From: Tannerella sp.
GTDB lineage: Bacteria > Bacteroidota > Bacteroidia > Bacteroidales > Tannerellaceae
Length of the DNA: 22,432 nt
Assembly: GCA_031283785.1 (NCBI GenBank)
Contig: JAITBC010000200.1
Location: 1 to 22,432 of the forward strand
Reading direction: 5' to 3'
Positions 1-7,948 of the stretch are shown here, piece after piece. Within the stretch, counting starts at the first letter, position 1. Every line of letters starts with the position of its first letter. The notes under the pieces are model-generated. The model was given only the letters and a program-made list of their open reading frames with translations. It was not told the DNA's origin and did not search any database. Made by a program: the position numbers and the translations under genes.

Positions 1-340
1 ACCTGCCACTTCCTTCTTCCGTCTTTATTTTTTTGCTCATATGAAACCGTTTTTATGTCGGTACAAAAAGAATGATCTTTTTTCGGAATAACGGATCAAA
101 AAAATCAATAGCACCTCAAAAAAAGATTTAACCTGAAGAAAAAGAAAGTAGTTTTTACGACAAATTATTGTATGATTTACGCTACAGACAACTTTCCGGG
201 AAAAAATTAATACTTGCATTCGAAGCCCTTGAATTAGCGGCTAATCATCATTAATCCGCTTTAGTGTGCTGCGCTCGCATCGGCATTGTACTTCTTACCC
301 TCCTAATGGCGTCCAAGAAGTTGTCTGTCCGGAGTGAAAA
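1..340. other. Left-edge stretch with no intact gene
   Basis: No start-to-stop gene with convincing family features is visible on either strand. The most protein-like stretch is an open frame on the plus strand at about 134-256 that lies between two TAA stops, lacks an ATG, and ends in the residues EALELAANHH; it could be a decayed gene end or chance. A 7-bp inverted repeat, ACTTCTT at 290-296 and AAGAAGT at 315-321, lies between this stretch and the promoter of the next gene; no T-run follows, so it is not an obvious terminator. Confidence 0.4.
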
Positions 341-355
341 GTGAAAAACTTCCTG

Positions 356-363
356 TATATTTG
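356..363 (+). promoter_or_regulatory. Bacteroidetes -7 promoter element, TATATTTG
   Basis: TATATTTG matches the Bacteroidetes sigma-ABfr -7 consensus TAnnTTTG exactly and sits 50 bp upstream of the ATG at 413. No good TTTG -33 box is seen at the expected 19-21 bp spacing. Because transcription would start near 370, an in-frame ATG at 341 would be outside the transcript, which supports 413 as the true start. Confidence 0.55.
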
Positions 364-412
364 CACAGTGAACACGAAACGGTTACACTGGTATAAAGTA
401 AAAAAGTCAGTT

Positions 413-1432
413 ATGAGAACAAAGGAAGATAGCAGGCCGAACACGAAGAGCTGTATTATAGCGAACCCGATATACGACACCGTATTCAAGCGCCTGATGG
501 AAAACGAACGTATAGCAAAGTTTTTCCTCGGCACGATTCTGGAAGAACAGATTGTTGATATAGACATCCGCCCCCAGGAGTTTACCTACAAGAAGGAAGA
601 CGAAAAAATCGAAGCTGCGTCCGACGGTATCGGATATTCCATATTCCGGATCGACTTTATGGCTACAATACGGACGAAGGAAGGCGAAGAGAAAAAAATA
701 CTGATAGAAGTTCAGAAATCGTGGGACGAAAACGATTTGATGCGTTTTCGTAATTATCTTGGCGAACAGTACAGGAAAGTGGACAAGGTGAACGGCGTAA
801 ACATCGTTTTACCCATCACCACAATCTACATACTTGGCTTCAATCTTGCCGGCATGGAAAGTGCATGTATCAAGGTAGAGAGGAACTACCGCGACATGAT
901 AGAGGGCAAAACAATAGAAGCAAGAACTCCATTCATCGAAAAGCTCACCCACAACAGCTATGTGATACAGGCGGGAAGAATCACCGACCGTCGTTACAGC
1001 ACAAAACTGGACAAACTGCTTAGTATATTCGAGCAGGCTCATTTCATAACGGAAGGTTCGGAAACGGGCAAACAGTATCCCCATCCGACAGACGACGAAG
1101 ACATACGTTTCATCACCTCCGTGCTTCACGAAATGATCACCGACCCGGAGGAACGCAAAGAGATAGAACGTGAAGCGGAAGCGTTACGAATCATCGACGA
1201 CCTGTTCGGCAAGAAAAACAGGGAACAGAAGCTTGTTATCGAAGAGCAGGCAAAAGCTCTTGAAGAACAGGCGAAAGCTCTTGGAGAGCAGGCGAAAGCC
1301 CTCGAGGAGCAAGCAAAAGTCCTTGAAGAAAAGGATAAAGCCATTGAAGATAAGGATAAAGCCCTCGAAGAGCAGTCGAAAGCCTTTGAAGAATTGAAAA
1401 GGCAGATGGAAGAAATGCAAAAACAAAAATAA
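413..1432 (+). CDS. Rpn/PD-(D/E)XK nuclease family protein (transposase-like) with heptad-repeat tail
   Basis: 339 aa. The N-terminal two thirds resembles the Rpn/'PD-(D/E)XK nuclease family transposase' group common in Bacteroidetes: an opening NPIYDTVFKRLM segment (residues 18-29), then the putative nuclease core with Asp81 (FRIDF) and Glu99-x-Gln101 (IEVQK), the D...ExQ variant of the D...ExK site. Members of this family (for example E. coli RpnA) are DNA endonucleases that promote recA-independent recombination; the role here is inferred from the family. From residue 277 to the end the protein is a predicted coiled coil of heptads of the type EEQAKAL, encoded by 21-bp DNA repeats. The ATG at 413 is chosen over one at 341 because a -7 promoter element lies between them. 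There are no terminal inverted repeats or IS partner, so this is treated as a stand-alone gene and not an insertion sequence. Confidence 0.8.
   Translation: MRTKEDSRPNTKSCIIANPIYDTVFKRLMENERIAKFFLGTILEEQIVDIDIRPQEFTYKKEDEKIEAASDGIGYSIFRIDFMATIRTKEGEEKKILIEVQKSWDENDLMRFRNYLGEQYRKVDKVNGVNIVLPITTIYILGFNLAGMESACIKVERNYRDMIEGKTIEARTPFIEKLTHNSYVIQAGRITDRRYSTKLDKLLSIFEQAHFITEGSETGKQYPHPTDDEDIRFITSVLHEMITDPEERKEIEREAEALRIIDDLFGKKNREQKLVIEEQAKALEEQAKALGEQAKALEEQAKVLEEKDKAIEDKDKALEEQSKAFEELKRQMEEMQKQK
1241..1408 (+). repeat. 21-bp tandem repeat encoding heptads (EEQAKAL type)
   Basis: Eight consecutive 21-bp blocks run in frame within the nuclease-family gene. Blocks 1-4 encode EEQAKAL, EEQAKAL, GEQAKAL and EEQAKVL; blocks 5-7 encode EEKDKAI, EDKDKAL and EEQSKAF; block 8 (EELKRQM) is diverged. 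The heptad spacing and Leu/Ala placement predict an amphipathic coiled coil. Because each unit is seven codons, gain or loss of a unit keeps the frame. Confidence 0.9.
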
Positions 1433-1592
1433 ACGGGAAAACAGACTGTAAACAGGCCGGTTGCCGGAATTTACGAAACAGGAAGCAAAGAATTGTCGTG
1501 TGACGGAAAGATTTCGCGGACAGGCGATGAAGCAAGTACAGTTGGTGTATTGTGATGTTGAATTTGCGTATGAATGTTTTTTTGGGTTATTA

Positions 1593-1623
1593 TTAGGTTA
1601 ATTGAAAAAAATCCGTATCTTTG
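1593..1623 (+). promoter_or_regulatory. Promoter for the fimbrillin-like lipoprotein gene
   Basis: TATCTTTG at 1616-1623 is an exact TAnnTTTG -7 element. TTAG at 1593-1596, 19 bp upstream, matches the TTTG -33 box with one mismatch. Transcription would start near 1630, ahead of the ATG at 1665 but downstream of an in-frame ATG at 1602, which rules the latter out. Confidence 0.65.
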
Positions 1624-1664
1624 CGTATTATTACATAGTTTGGATAGAAATAAGGAGACGGATT

Positions 1665-3869
1665 ATGAAAAAGATATTTTTGTTGTTAAGTATATTATTG
1701 TCGTTATGTACGGTGATAAGTTGTATAAGCGAAAAGGTCACGGATGGCGACATGCCGCCTGTTCCTCCTCCTCCTCCGCCGCCATCTGAGAAAAAATATA
1801 CTTTCAGGGTGAACGCTACGGTAGAAGAAACGCCGTTAAGCAAACAAAACGTGTCATCCGATAATATCGGTTTGTTTGTATACAAAAATAACAGTATCGA
1901 TCCTATACAAAGGAATAGATCCGTAACATTAAGTAATGGCTATCATGAATATGAAATCACAACCGGCGATTCTACCGGATACTGTTTCGCTTATTATCCT
2001 TATTCTTCCTCTTTAACGACAGGTACGACTTATACGGGAACGCTTTCCCCGACTCAAAATCAGGCGGTCTCATCGTCCGTATCGGTTGCCGACGTGCCTG
2101 CATCATTGACGAATCAAATGTTAATGATATCGAATCAGTCGGAGGAAGTAAATTTTATAGACCAGATAGCAAATATTCAATTTAAGCATGTTTTTTCTTT
2201 ATTGTGCTTTAAAATAACAAAAGACGCTTCGCTTACACAATTTTCCGGCCAGCGCATAAAGAAGTTTGAGATGTATATGGCGGGCCGCGATACGCTTACT
2301 CCGTTAGATGTTTTATACAAGTTCTCCGGCGAGTATTCGATCGACGTGAAACGTGCGCCGGGATCATCCGGTTATTCCGAGCCGAAATTTTCATCCGCAT
2401 CTGCGAAAATAACGGCAGAGATAGCAAACAGTCCCATGATAATGTCAAATTCAAATACGCCTGTTGTCGTATGGGTTGTTATTCCTCCATTCAAATCGTA
2501 TAATAATAAATTGGTTGTGCGCATGGAAACGGAGGATGATGATGGGCTTTCGTTTAATACATTTTCTACTTTCAGCGGATTCGGAGACATTTTGAGGAAT
2601 ACGGTGACTGCTTTTAATGTTAACTTGACAAAAGCGGATCTTTATTCCGACGATGTGGTGAGGGAGTCGTTCGTCGACAAGCCGGCAAACAGTTACATTA
2701 TCTCCGAGCCGGGCCTGTATGAGATTGCCGTAAAGAAACCGGGCGGCGGCGATTTGCCGGATGGCGTTTCCGCAGATTGGTTGTGGGCGTCGAAAGCGGG
2801 CGGCGGTCAATTTGAAATAGAGGAGTTGATAAATGATATCTCTATCATCGACGCCGAAGATCCGCAGAACAGGAAAATAAGATTTCGCGCAGGCTCGGAA
2901 CTTAGCCTTAAGAAAGGAAATGTTATTCTTGCACTTAAAAATGCAAATAAGGATATAGTCTGGACATGGCATATATGGATTACCGATGCGCCGAAAAATA
3001 TGTTATACGGAGCTAAAGTGTTTTTGGACAGGAATATCGGGGCGTTATCGGCGGATACGGCGTCTGTTCCGGCTATTGATACTTATGGGTTCGTTTATCA
3101 ATGGGGGCGTAAAGACCCGTTCTTTGGCGGAGACGGCCGGATATTTGATGAAGCGAACGGTATACTGTCGGTTGCCCGTGCGAACACAATTGTTAATAAT
3201 AAGACGTCCGGACTATGGAATACGGATGTGGACAGGTGGTCGGAGGACGACGCGTCGACATACGGGACGGAAAATGAATCCGTCAAATACCCGATGAAAT
3301 TTATCTATAACGGTAATCCTTCGTCCGAAGAGGATGATCCGGCGGACTGGCTTAAGGCAAGTAATACGGCGTTGTGGTCGGATGCGGGAAAAACCGATTA
3401 TGATCCATGCCCTTACGGATATAAAGTGCCTTCCGGATATAAAGTGGGAGAATCGGCGAGCGATTTTAGTATGTTGCATAACGCATATAACGACTATAAC
3501 ATGTATATTGATCAAAAGGTCGATCCGGACACGCCGCTTCCCGGAGAATGGTTCTATAACCGTTATAACAGTAACCGGTATTGGATATATTCCGGGCCGA
3601 GCGGTCATACGGTATGGCCTACGGCCGGTATGAGGCAGGGGCGTAATGTTTCGGGGAAATGGATCGGCGCGCAATTGAAATATTCAGGGACGGACGAACA
3701 CATGGGTAAAGGGTATTACTGGACGAGTACACCTTTGGAAATTAACGGGCGGAAAGTTCCCGGCGCTTCTTCCAGAATCTGTATGTATAATACGCTCTTA
3801 TATAGCAGAGATGATTTTGGGCCGAATGTGGACGCTTATCCTGTCCGTTGTGTGAAAAAAAGTGAGTAA
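1665..3869 (+). CDS. Fimbrillin-like surface lipoprotein with C-terminal FISUMP-type domain
   Basis: 734 aa. The signal peptide ends in a lipobox with Cys20 (TVISC), predicting an outer-membrane lipoprotein, followed by an acidic stretch and a proline tract at residues 31-40. The first ~300 residues resemble the fimbrillin/Mfa-like family of Bacteroidales (a V-D-N-I-G-L-F-V-Y-type early strand, then strands ending near the AFNVNL segment). A middle segment near residue 340 (ANSYIISEPGLYEI) and a later one near 455 (DRNIGALS, then YGFVYQWGRKDPF) are typical of the long fimbrillin-family proteins of Bacteroides. The last third (DPCPYGYKVPSG near 579, GYYWTS near 682, PVRCVK at the end) matches FISUMP-type domains. 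It probably forms or decorates the cell surface; ligand unknown. The start at 1665 has AAGGAG just upstream (1652-1657) and fits the promoter. Confidence 0.8.
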   Translation: MKKIFLLLSILLSLCTVISCISEKVTDGDMPPVPPPPPPPSEKKYTFRVNATVEETPLSKQNVSSDNIGLFVYKNNSIDPIQRNRSVTLSNGYHEYEITTGDSTGYCFAYYPYSSSLTTGTTYTGTLSPTQNQAVSSSVSVADVPASLTNQMLMISNQSEEVNFIDQIANIQFKHVFSLLCFKITKDASLTQFSGQRIKKFEMYMAGRDTLTPLDVLYKFSGEYSIDVKRAPGSSGYSEPKFSSASAKITAEIANSPMIMSNSNTPVVVWVVIPPFKSYNNKLVVRMETEDDDGLSFNTFSTFSGFGDILRNTVTAFNVNLTKADLYSDDVVRESFVDKPANSYIISEPGLYEIAVKKPGGGDLPDGVSADWLWASKAGGGQFEIEELINDISIIDAEDPQNRKIRFRAGSELSLKKGNVILALKNANKDIVWTWHIWITDAPKNMLYGAKVFLDRNIGALSADTASVPAIDTYGFVYQWGRKDPFFGGDGRIFDEANGILSVARANTIVNNKTSGLWNTDVDRWSEDDASTYGTENESVKYPMKFIYNGNPSSEEDDPADWLKASNTALWSDAGKTDYDPCPYGYKVPSGYKVGESASDFSMLHNAYNDYNMYIDQKVDPDTPLPGEWFYNRYNSNRYWIYSGPSGHTVWPTAGMRQGRNVSGKWIGAQLKYSGTDEHMGKGYYWTSTPLEINGRKVPGASSRICMYNTLLYSRDDFGPNVDAYPVRCVKKSE

Positions 3870-3893
3870 CCTCGCCGCCCGATTTATACAGAG

Positions 3894-5741
3894 ATGAAGG
3901 ATTTTATTCGCGTATTGAAACGATTTGTGCCGCCATATAAGAAATATGTTGCGCTCAATATATTGTTTAATATCCTTTCGGCAACGTTGAATCTTTTTGC
4001 CTTTTTCCTTATCATACCTATCCTGAAGATTCTTTTCCGGATGGATGAGACGGTTTATGCCTTTATGGAATGGTCGTGGCAGCCGTTGTCGCCGGAATGG
4101 TGGCGATCGGTTCCCGAAATTGCGCAGAATAATTTCTACTGGTATGTAAATGAACTGATCGTTACCCGCGGAGGGTCGATTACGCTGATCGCCCTTGGCG
4201 TCGGGCTGGCGCTTATGACACTGTTTAAGACGCTGGCGATGTATATGGCTTTTTATACGATGATTCCTATCCGTACCGGCGTCGTGCGGGATGTGCGGAA
4301 TCAGATAAACAGGAAAATTACGGAGCTGCCGTTAGGATTCTTTTCTGAAGAACGGAAGGGGGATATCATTGCACGCGTGTCGGGCGATGTGAACGAAATA
4401 GAGGTTTCTATCATGAGTTCGCTTGATATGCTTTTTAAGAATCCTATATTGATTGTCATTTATCTGGCGGCAATGTTTATTGTCAGCTGGCAGCTCACGC
4501 TGTTTGTTTTTGTTTTGCTGCCGGTTGCCGGGTATATAATGGGAAAAGTCGGGAAAACGCTTAAACAGAAGTCGCTTGTGGGGCAATCGCAATGGGGCGC
4601 GTTGATGAGCCGGATAGAAGAAACGCTCGGCGGGCTTCGTATTATTAAGGCATTTAACGCAGAGAAGAAGATTCAACAGCGATTTGAAGAGATAAATGAG
4701 ACGTTCAAGCGTACGACAAACAGGATTTACCGGCGTCAGCAACTGGCGCATCCGATGAGCGAATTTCTCGGTACGGTGACAGTCGTCATCATCCTCTGGT
4801 ATGGCGGAACGCTTATCCTTAGTAATAATAGCCCGATAGATGCCCCTACATTCATCTATTATCTTGTGATTTTTTACAGTATTATAAATCCGGCGAAAGA
4901 ACTGAGCAAAGCTGCTTATGCAATACCGAAAGGCCTTGCTTCGATTGAACGCGTGGATAAGATATTAAAAGCGGAATCGGATATTAAATCGCCGGCGAAG
5001 CCTGAACGGGTAAGTCTGGACGAAGCGATAGAATATAAAGACGTATGGTTTCGTTATCGGCGCGAATGGGTGCTTAAAGGTATCCGTTTGCGTATCGATA
5101 AAGGCAGGACGATCGCTCTCGTAGGGCAGTCGGGTTCGGGGAAAAGTACGCTGGTCGATTTATTGCCCCGCTTTTATGACGTCGTGAAAGGCAGTATCAC
5201 GATTGACGGCGTCGACGTCAGGGATGCGTCGCTGTATGATTTGCGCGGACTGATGGGTATTGTCAATCAGGAAGCCATCCTGTTTAACGACACATTCTTT
5301 AATAATATAGCTTTCGGAGTAGAATCGGCCACGCGCGAGGAGGTGGAAGAGGCCGCCCGTATAGCGAACGCTCACGAGTTTATAATGGCTTCCGAAGCAG
5401 GATATGATACGAATATCGGAGATCGGGGCGGGAAGCTGTCCGGCGGACAGCGGCAACGTATAAGCATCGCCCGTGCAGTCCTGAAAAATCCGCCGGTGTT
5501 GATATTCGATGAGGCCACTTCGTCGCTTGACACGGGATCGGAACGCCTCGTCCAGGAAGCGCTCGAGAGCCTGATGCGTAGCCGTACGACGATTGTGATC
5601 GCGCACCGCCTTTCCACGATCCGTAATGCGGATGAGATATGCGTGATGCATGAAGGCGAGATTGTCGAACGGGGCAAACATGATGAACTGCTGGCTATCG
5701 GCGGTTATTATAAACGTTTGTTCGATATGCAGAAATTTTAG
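3894..5741 (+). CDS. ABC exporter, fused permease and ATPase (MsbA-like lipid/multidrug family)
   Basis: 615 aa half-transporter. The N-terminal ~330 residues hold hydrophobic helices of the type-1 exporter membrane domain, with an unusual long, Trp-rich extracytoplasmic loop between the first two helices (WSWQPLSPEWW near residues 60-75). The nucleotide-binding domain has Walker A GQSGSGKST (411-419), signature LSGGQ (515-519), Walker B LIFDEA with Asp539/Glu540, and the H-loop His571 (AHRLSTI). All catalytic residues are present, so it should be active as a homodimer in the inner membrane. The family moves lipid A core, lipids or hydrophobic compounds; substrate cannot be read from sequence. 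It begins 24 bp after the fimbrillin-like gene with no promoter element between, so they may share a transcript. Confidence 0.9.
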   Translation: MKDFIRVLKRFVPPYKKYVALNILFNILSATLNLFAFFLIIPILKILFRMDETVYAFMEWSWQPLSPEWWRSVPEIAQNNFYWYVNELIVTRGGSITLIALGVGLALMTLFKTLAMYMAFYTMIPIRTGVVRDVRNQINRKITELPLGFFSEERKGDIIARVSGDVNEIEVSIMSSLDMLFKNPILIVIYLAAMFIVSWQLTLFVFVLLPVAGYIMGKVGKTLKQKSLVGQSQWGALMSRIEETLGGLRIIKAFNAEKKIQQRFEEINETFKRTTNRIYRRQQLAHPMSEFLGTVTVVIILWYGGTLILSNNSPIDAPTFIYYLVIFYSIINPAKELSKAAYAIPKGLASIERVDKILKAESDIKSPAKPERVSLDEAIEYKDVWFRYRREWVLKGIRLRIDKGRTIALVGQSGSGKSTLVDLLPRFYDVVKGSITIDGVDVRDASLYDLRGLMGIVNQEAILFNDTFFNNIAFGVESATREEVEEAARIANAHEFIMASEAGYDTNIGDRGGKLSGGQRQRISIARAVLKNPPVLIFDEATSSLDTGSERLVQEALESLMRSRTTIVIAHRLSTIRNADEICVMHEGEIVERGKHDELLAIGGYYKRLFDMQKF

Positions 5742-5821
5742 ATGCGCTTGGCGCGGGTTCTTGTCGTCCGGAAAAAAATGATTTGCAGTGTGCTTGATAA
5801 CCACTTAAAAAAACAAGGATT

Positions 5822-6502
5822 ATGAAAAAAATGGTTTCTCTCCCCTTTATGTTATTGGGGGTTTTATTTGTTGTATGTCTGGTTGTTTCCAATATGATGG
5901 AGACGAAAATTATTCAGTTGGGTCCGATTACTGCAACAGCCGGCCTGCTGGTTTTTCCCGTTTCCTATATTATAAACGACTGTATTTCGGAAGTATGGGG
6001 ATATAAGAAAGCCCGATTGGTGATCTGGAGCGGATTCGGCATTAATTTCTTAGTGGCAGGCATATTCCGGTTGGCCGTAATGATCCCTGCCGCGCCGTTC
6101 TGGGAAGGGGAGGAGAGTTTTAATTTTGTATTTGGGATGGCGCCCCGTATTGTTATTGCGAGTCTTTGCGCATTTCTTACCGGCTCGTTTCTGAATGCTT
6201 ATGTGATGAGCAGGATGAAACGGACATACGGTGAGCGTCATTTTTCCTTACGTGCAATTGTCTCTACGCTTGCCGGCGAGAGCGCAGATTCGGCAATCTT
6301 TTTCCCTGTTGCATTCTGGGGCATACTCCGGCAGGAAGAATTATTGCTGATGATCGTAACACAGGCTGCCCTGAAATCGGTATATGAAATAATCGTATTG
6401 CCTGTCACCGTGCGTTTTGTACGTTATATAAAAAATATAGAAGGCAGTGATGTTTATGATACGGATGTATCATTTAATCCGTTTAATATTAAAGATATGT
6501 GA
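5822..6502 (+). CDS. yhhQ: Queuosine precursor transporter (YhhQ / VUT family)
   Basis: 226 aa integral membrane protein with about six hydrophobic segments. The stretch FPVSYIINDCISEVWGYKKAR (residues ~43-63, read in two overlapping parts) carries the D-x-x-[ST]E-V-[YW]-G signature of the YhhQ/VUT family, which in E. coli imports the queuosine precursors preQ0 and preQ1 across the inner membrane. Length is usual for the family. It starts with ATG at 5822, preceded by an A-rich stretch with AAGGAT, 80 bp after the ABC gene. The partner gene queF is elsewhere in the window, at 17081. I looked for a preQ1 riboswitch in the 80-bp leader and did not find a convincing one. Confidence 0.85.
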   Translation: MKKMVSLPFMLLGVLFVVCLVVSNMMETKIIQLGPITATAGLLVFPVSYIINDCISEVWGYKKARLVIWSGFGINFLVAGIFRLAVMIPAAPFWEGEESFNFVFGMAPRIVIASLCAFLTGSFLNAYVMSRMKRTYGERHFSLRAIVSTLAGESADSAIFFPVAFWGILRQEELLLMIVTQAALKSVYEIIVLPVTVRFVRYIKNIEGSDVYDTDVSFNPFNIKDM

Positions 6503-6671
6503 CGTAAAAAATCCATTGCTGTTTATTTGCATCACACCTTGCCCGGCGTACCTTTTGCGGCAATCTTCACAAAAAAGCGAAAGGCCCCTAATTCGGCAAG
6601 CCCATTTTGAGCGGTGCAAATGTGGTGCAGTTCTTAAAAATAAAAACGTAGACTGTTGGCATTTTGTTAAG
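6503..6671. other. Intergenic remnant downstream of the tRNA-Asn 3' end
   Basis: No intact gene. On the minus strand a 33-codon open frame (stop at 6532-6534, preceded by an in-frame TAA at 6634-6636, no ATG) encodes a protein-like stretch including AFRFFVKIAAKGTPGKV. Being directly downstream of a tRNA 3' end, a usual integration target, it could be debris of a past insertion, but no integrase motif or repeated att core is visible. Confidence 0.25.
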
Positions 6672-6745
6672 CTCTTCCTCTTGGACTTGAACCAAGGACC
6701 CTCTGATTAACAGTCAGATGCTCTAACCGACTGAGCTAAGGAAGA
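6672..6745 (-). tRNA. tRNA-Asn (anticodon GTT)
   Basis: 74 nt cloverleaf on the minus strand. Acceptor stem TCTTCCT pairs with AGGAAGA (discriminator G at 6672); D arm GCTC/GAGC; anticodon stem TCTGA/TCAGA with loop CTGTTAA, anticodon GTT at 6709-6711; T arm CTTGG/CCAAG with loop TTCAAGT. CCA is not encoded. It carries its own promoter at 6769-6799. The wobble G of GTT anticodons is the base exchanged for queuosine, so this tRNA is a direct target of the queuosine pathway whose transporter gene ends 169 bp away. Confidence 0.97.
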
Positions 6746-6768
6746 ATATTTTTTTCAAAATTGCGGTG

Positions 6769-6799
6769 CAAAGATAAGCGTTATTTTCTAAATATGCAA
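6769..6799 (-). promoter_or_regulatory. Promoter of tRNA-Asn
   Basis: On the minus strand, TTG (complement of 6797-6799) and TATCTTTG (complement of 6769-6776) are separated by 20 bp, a good match to the Bacteroidetes -33/-7 pattern. The predicted start lies a few bases ahead of the tRNA 5' end at 6745. Confidence 0.75.
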
Positions 6800-6840
6800 T
6801 ACTTTTGCGGAAAAAAAATTACCGCATGGCGGGCGGCGTT

Positions 6841-6848
6841 TATTTTTG
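6841..6848 (+). promoter_or_regulatory. Bacteroidetes -7 element, TATTTTTG
   Basis: Exact TAnnTTTG match 71 bp ahead of the kinase ATG at 6919. No TTTG box at -33 spacing, so this is a weaker prediction. In-frame ATGs at 6805 and 6826 lie upstream of it and are therefore disfavoured as start codons. Confidence 0.45.
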
Positions 6849-6918
6849 TATGTCATATAACATTATGAATGTGCCGGTTACATGTGATATAGCGTTTAAT
6901 ATAAATTATAATAGAAGA

Positions 6919-7899
6919 ATGAAGATTATTGGTATTGGTAATGCGCTTTTAGATGTGTTGCTTCGTTTGGACGGCGATCAAATCCTGTCGGTGATGGGCG
7001 TGAAAAAAGGCGCAATGGAATTGATTGATGAATCTGCGATGAGGGAGATTCTGCAAGCGCAGGCCGGAATGCAGCGTTCGGAAGTTCCGGGAGGCTCGGT
7101 TTGTAATACGATGCGTGCGATGGCGCGGCTGGGCGCAGAGGTCGGATATGCGGGGAAAATAGGAAGTGATAACGCCGGAAACGTTTATGAGGCAAAGACG
7201 GGAGAGAGCGGGGTGGATACTTATTTTGTCCGTGTGAAAGGAATAACAGGATGTTCTACCGTTTTGATATCGCCCGACGGCGAACGTACGATGGCGACGT
7301 TTCTCGGTCCTGCCGCAACGTTGTCGGACGAAGAAATACCGGAAGATATCCTTCGCCGGTATGATTGCGTTTATATGGAAGGATATCTGGCCTCGAATGA
7401 GAAATTATTTCTTCCGGCGATGGAACGGGCTAAGCGGTTGGGGCTGAAAGTCGCATTGAATTTATCGAATTTCAATATTGTCGACGAGTTCGGTCGTTTG
7501 TTGAAAGAAGTGATACCTGCTTATGTAGATATTCTTTTTTCGAACGAAAGCGAAGCCGAAGCATATACAGGGCTTCCTGCACGCGAAGCGATGGACGTTA
7601 TATTGAAAGACGTCGAAATAGCAGTAGTTACGGTTGGTAAAGACGGCGCTTTTGCCGGCGCTAACGGGCAGGTCGTGCATGAAAAGGCGCTGGGCGGTAA
7701 TGTCGTCGATACAACCGGTGCGGGTGATAATTTTGCAGCAGGATTTCTTTACGGATATTCGGTTGGCGCAACGTTAAAGCAGTCGGCGCAAATGGGGACT
7801 TTGTTGTCTGCAAACGTTATAGAAACCGTCGGCGCACAAATCCCGGAAGAACGTTGGGAGCAAATAAAATTAAAAGTTAATGAGATTTTAAGGAAATAA
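6919..7899 (+). CDS. PfkB-family carbohydrate/nucleoside kinase (adenosine kinase-like)
   Basis: 327 aa, usual length for the ribokinase/PfkB family. N-terminal MKIIGIGNALLDVL is the family opening; VPGGSVCNTMRAMARLG (about residues 56-72) is the glycine-rich substrate-binding signature; DTTGAGDNFAAGF carries the anion hole GAGD (267-270) with catalytic base Asp270. The NALLD and PGGS-NT pattern is closest to adenosine-kinase-like members, but sugar kinases share it, so the substrate stays open. The start at 6919 is chosen because MKIIGIGNA is the conserved beginning and the upstream extension is unlike any kinase. It is followed after 49 bp by the S41 protease gene in the same direction. Confidence 0.85.
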   Translation: MKIIGIGNALLDVLLRLDGDQILSVMGVKKGAMELIDESAMREILQAQAGMQRSEVPGGSVCNTMRAMARLGAEVGYAGKIGSDNAGNVYEAKTGESGVDTYFVRVKGITGCSTVLISPDGERTMATFLGPAATLSDEEIPEDILRRYDCVYMEGYLASNEKLFLPAMERAKRLGLKVALNLSNFNIVDEFGRLLKEVIPAYVDILFSNESEAEAYTGLPAREAMDVILKDVEIAVVTVGKDGAFAGANGQVVHEKALGGNVVDTTGAGDNFAAGFLYGYSVGATLKQSAQMGTLLSANVIETVGAQIPEERWEQIKLKVNEILRK

Positions 7900-7948
7900 G
7901 CGTATAAATGACTATTTTTACGCCGTTTTTTATAAGAAATGAAATGAT

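Noticed and set aside
1241..1408. CRISPR-like array
   Set aside because: The 21-bp units are contiguous, in frame and without spacers; they encode heptads of one protein.
413..1432. Insertion sequence
   Set aside because: Despite the 'transposase' label used for this family, no terminal inverted repeats, target duplications or second transposase gene are present.
5160..5804. 214-codon open frame on the minus strand
   Set aside because: It is antisense to the ABC exporter ATPase domain and shows no recognisable motif.
5742..5821. preQ1 riboswitch ahead of the queuosine-precursor transporter
   Set aside because: The leader has a small GCGC hairpin and A-runs but not the GGUUC loop, ACCC strand and AAAACUA tail of preQ1-I, nor a recognisable preQ1-II pattern.
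6447..6710. 87-codon plus-strand open frame
   Set aside because: It overlaps the end of yhhQ in another frame and runs into tRNA-Asn; the tRNA sequence explains its C-terminal part.
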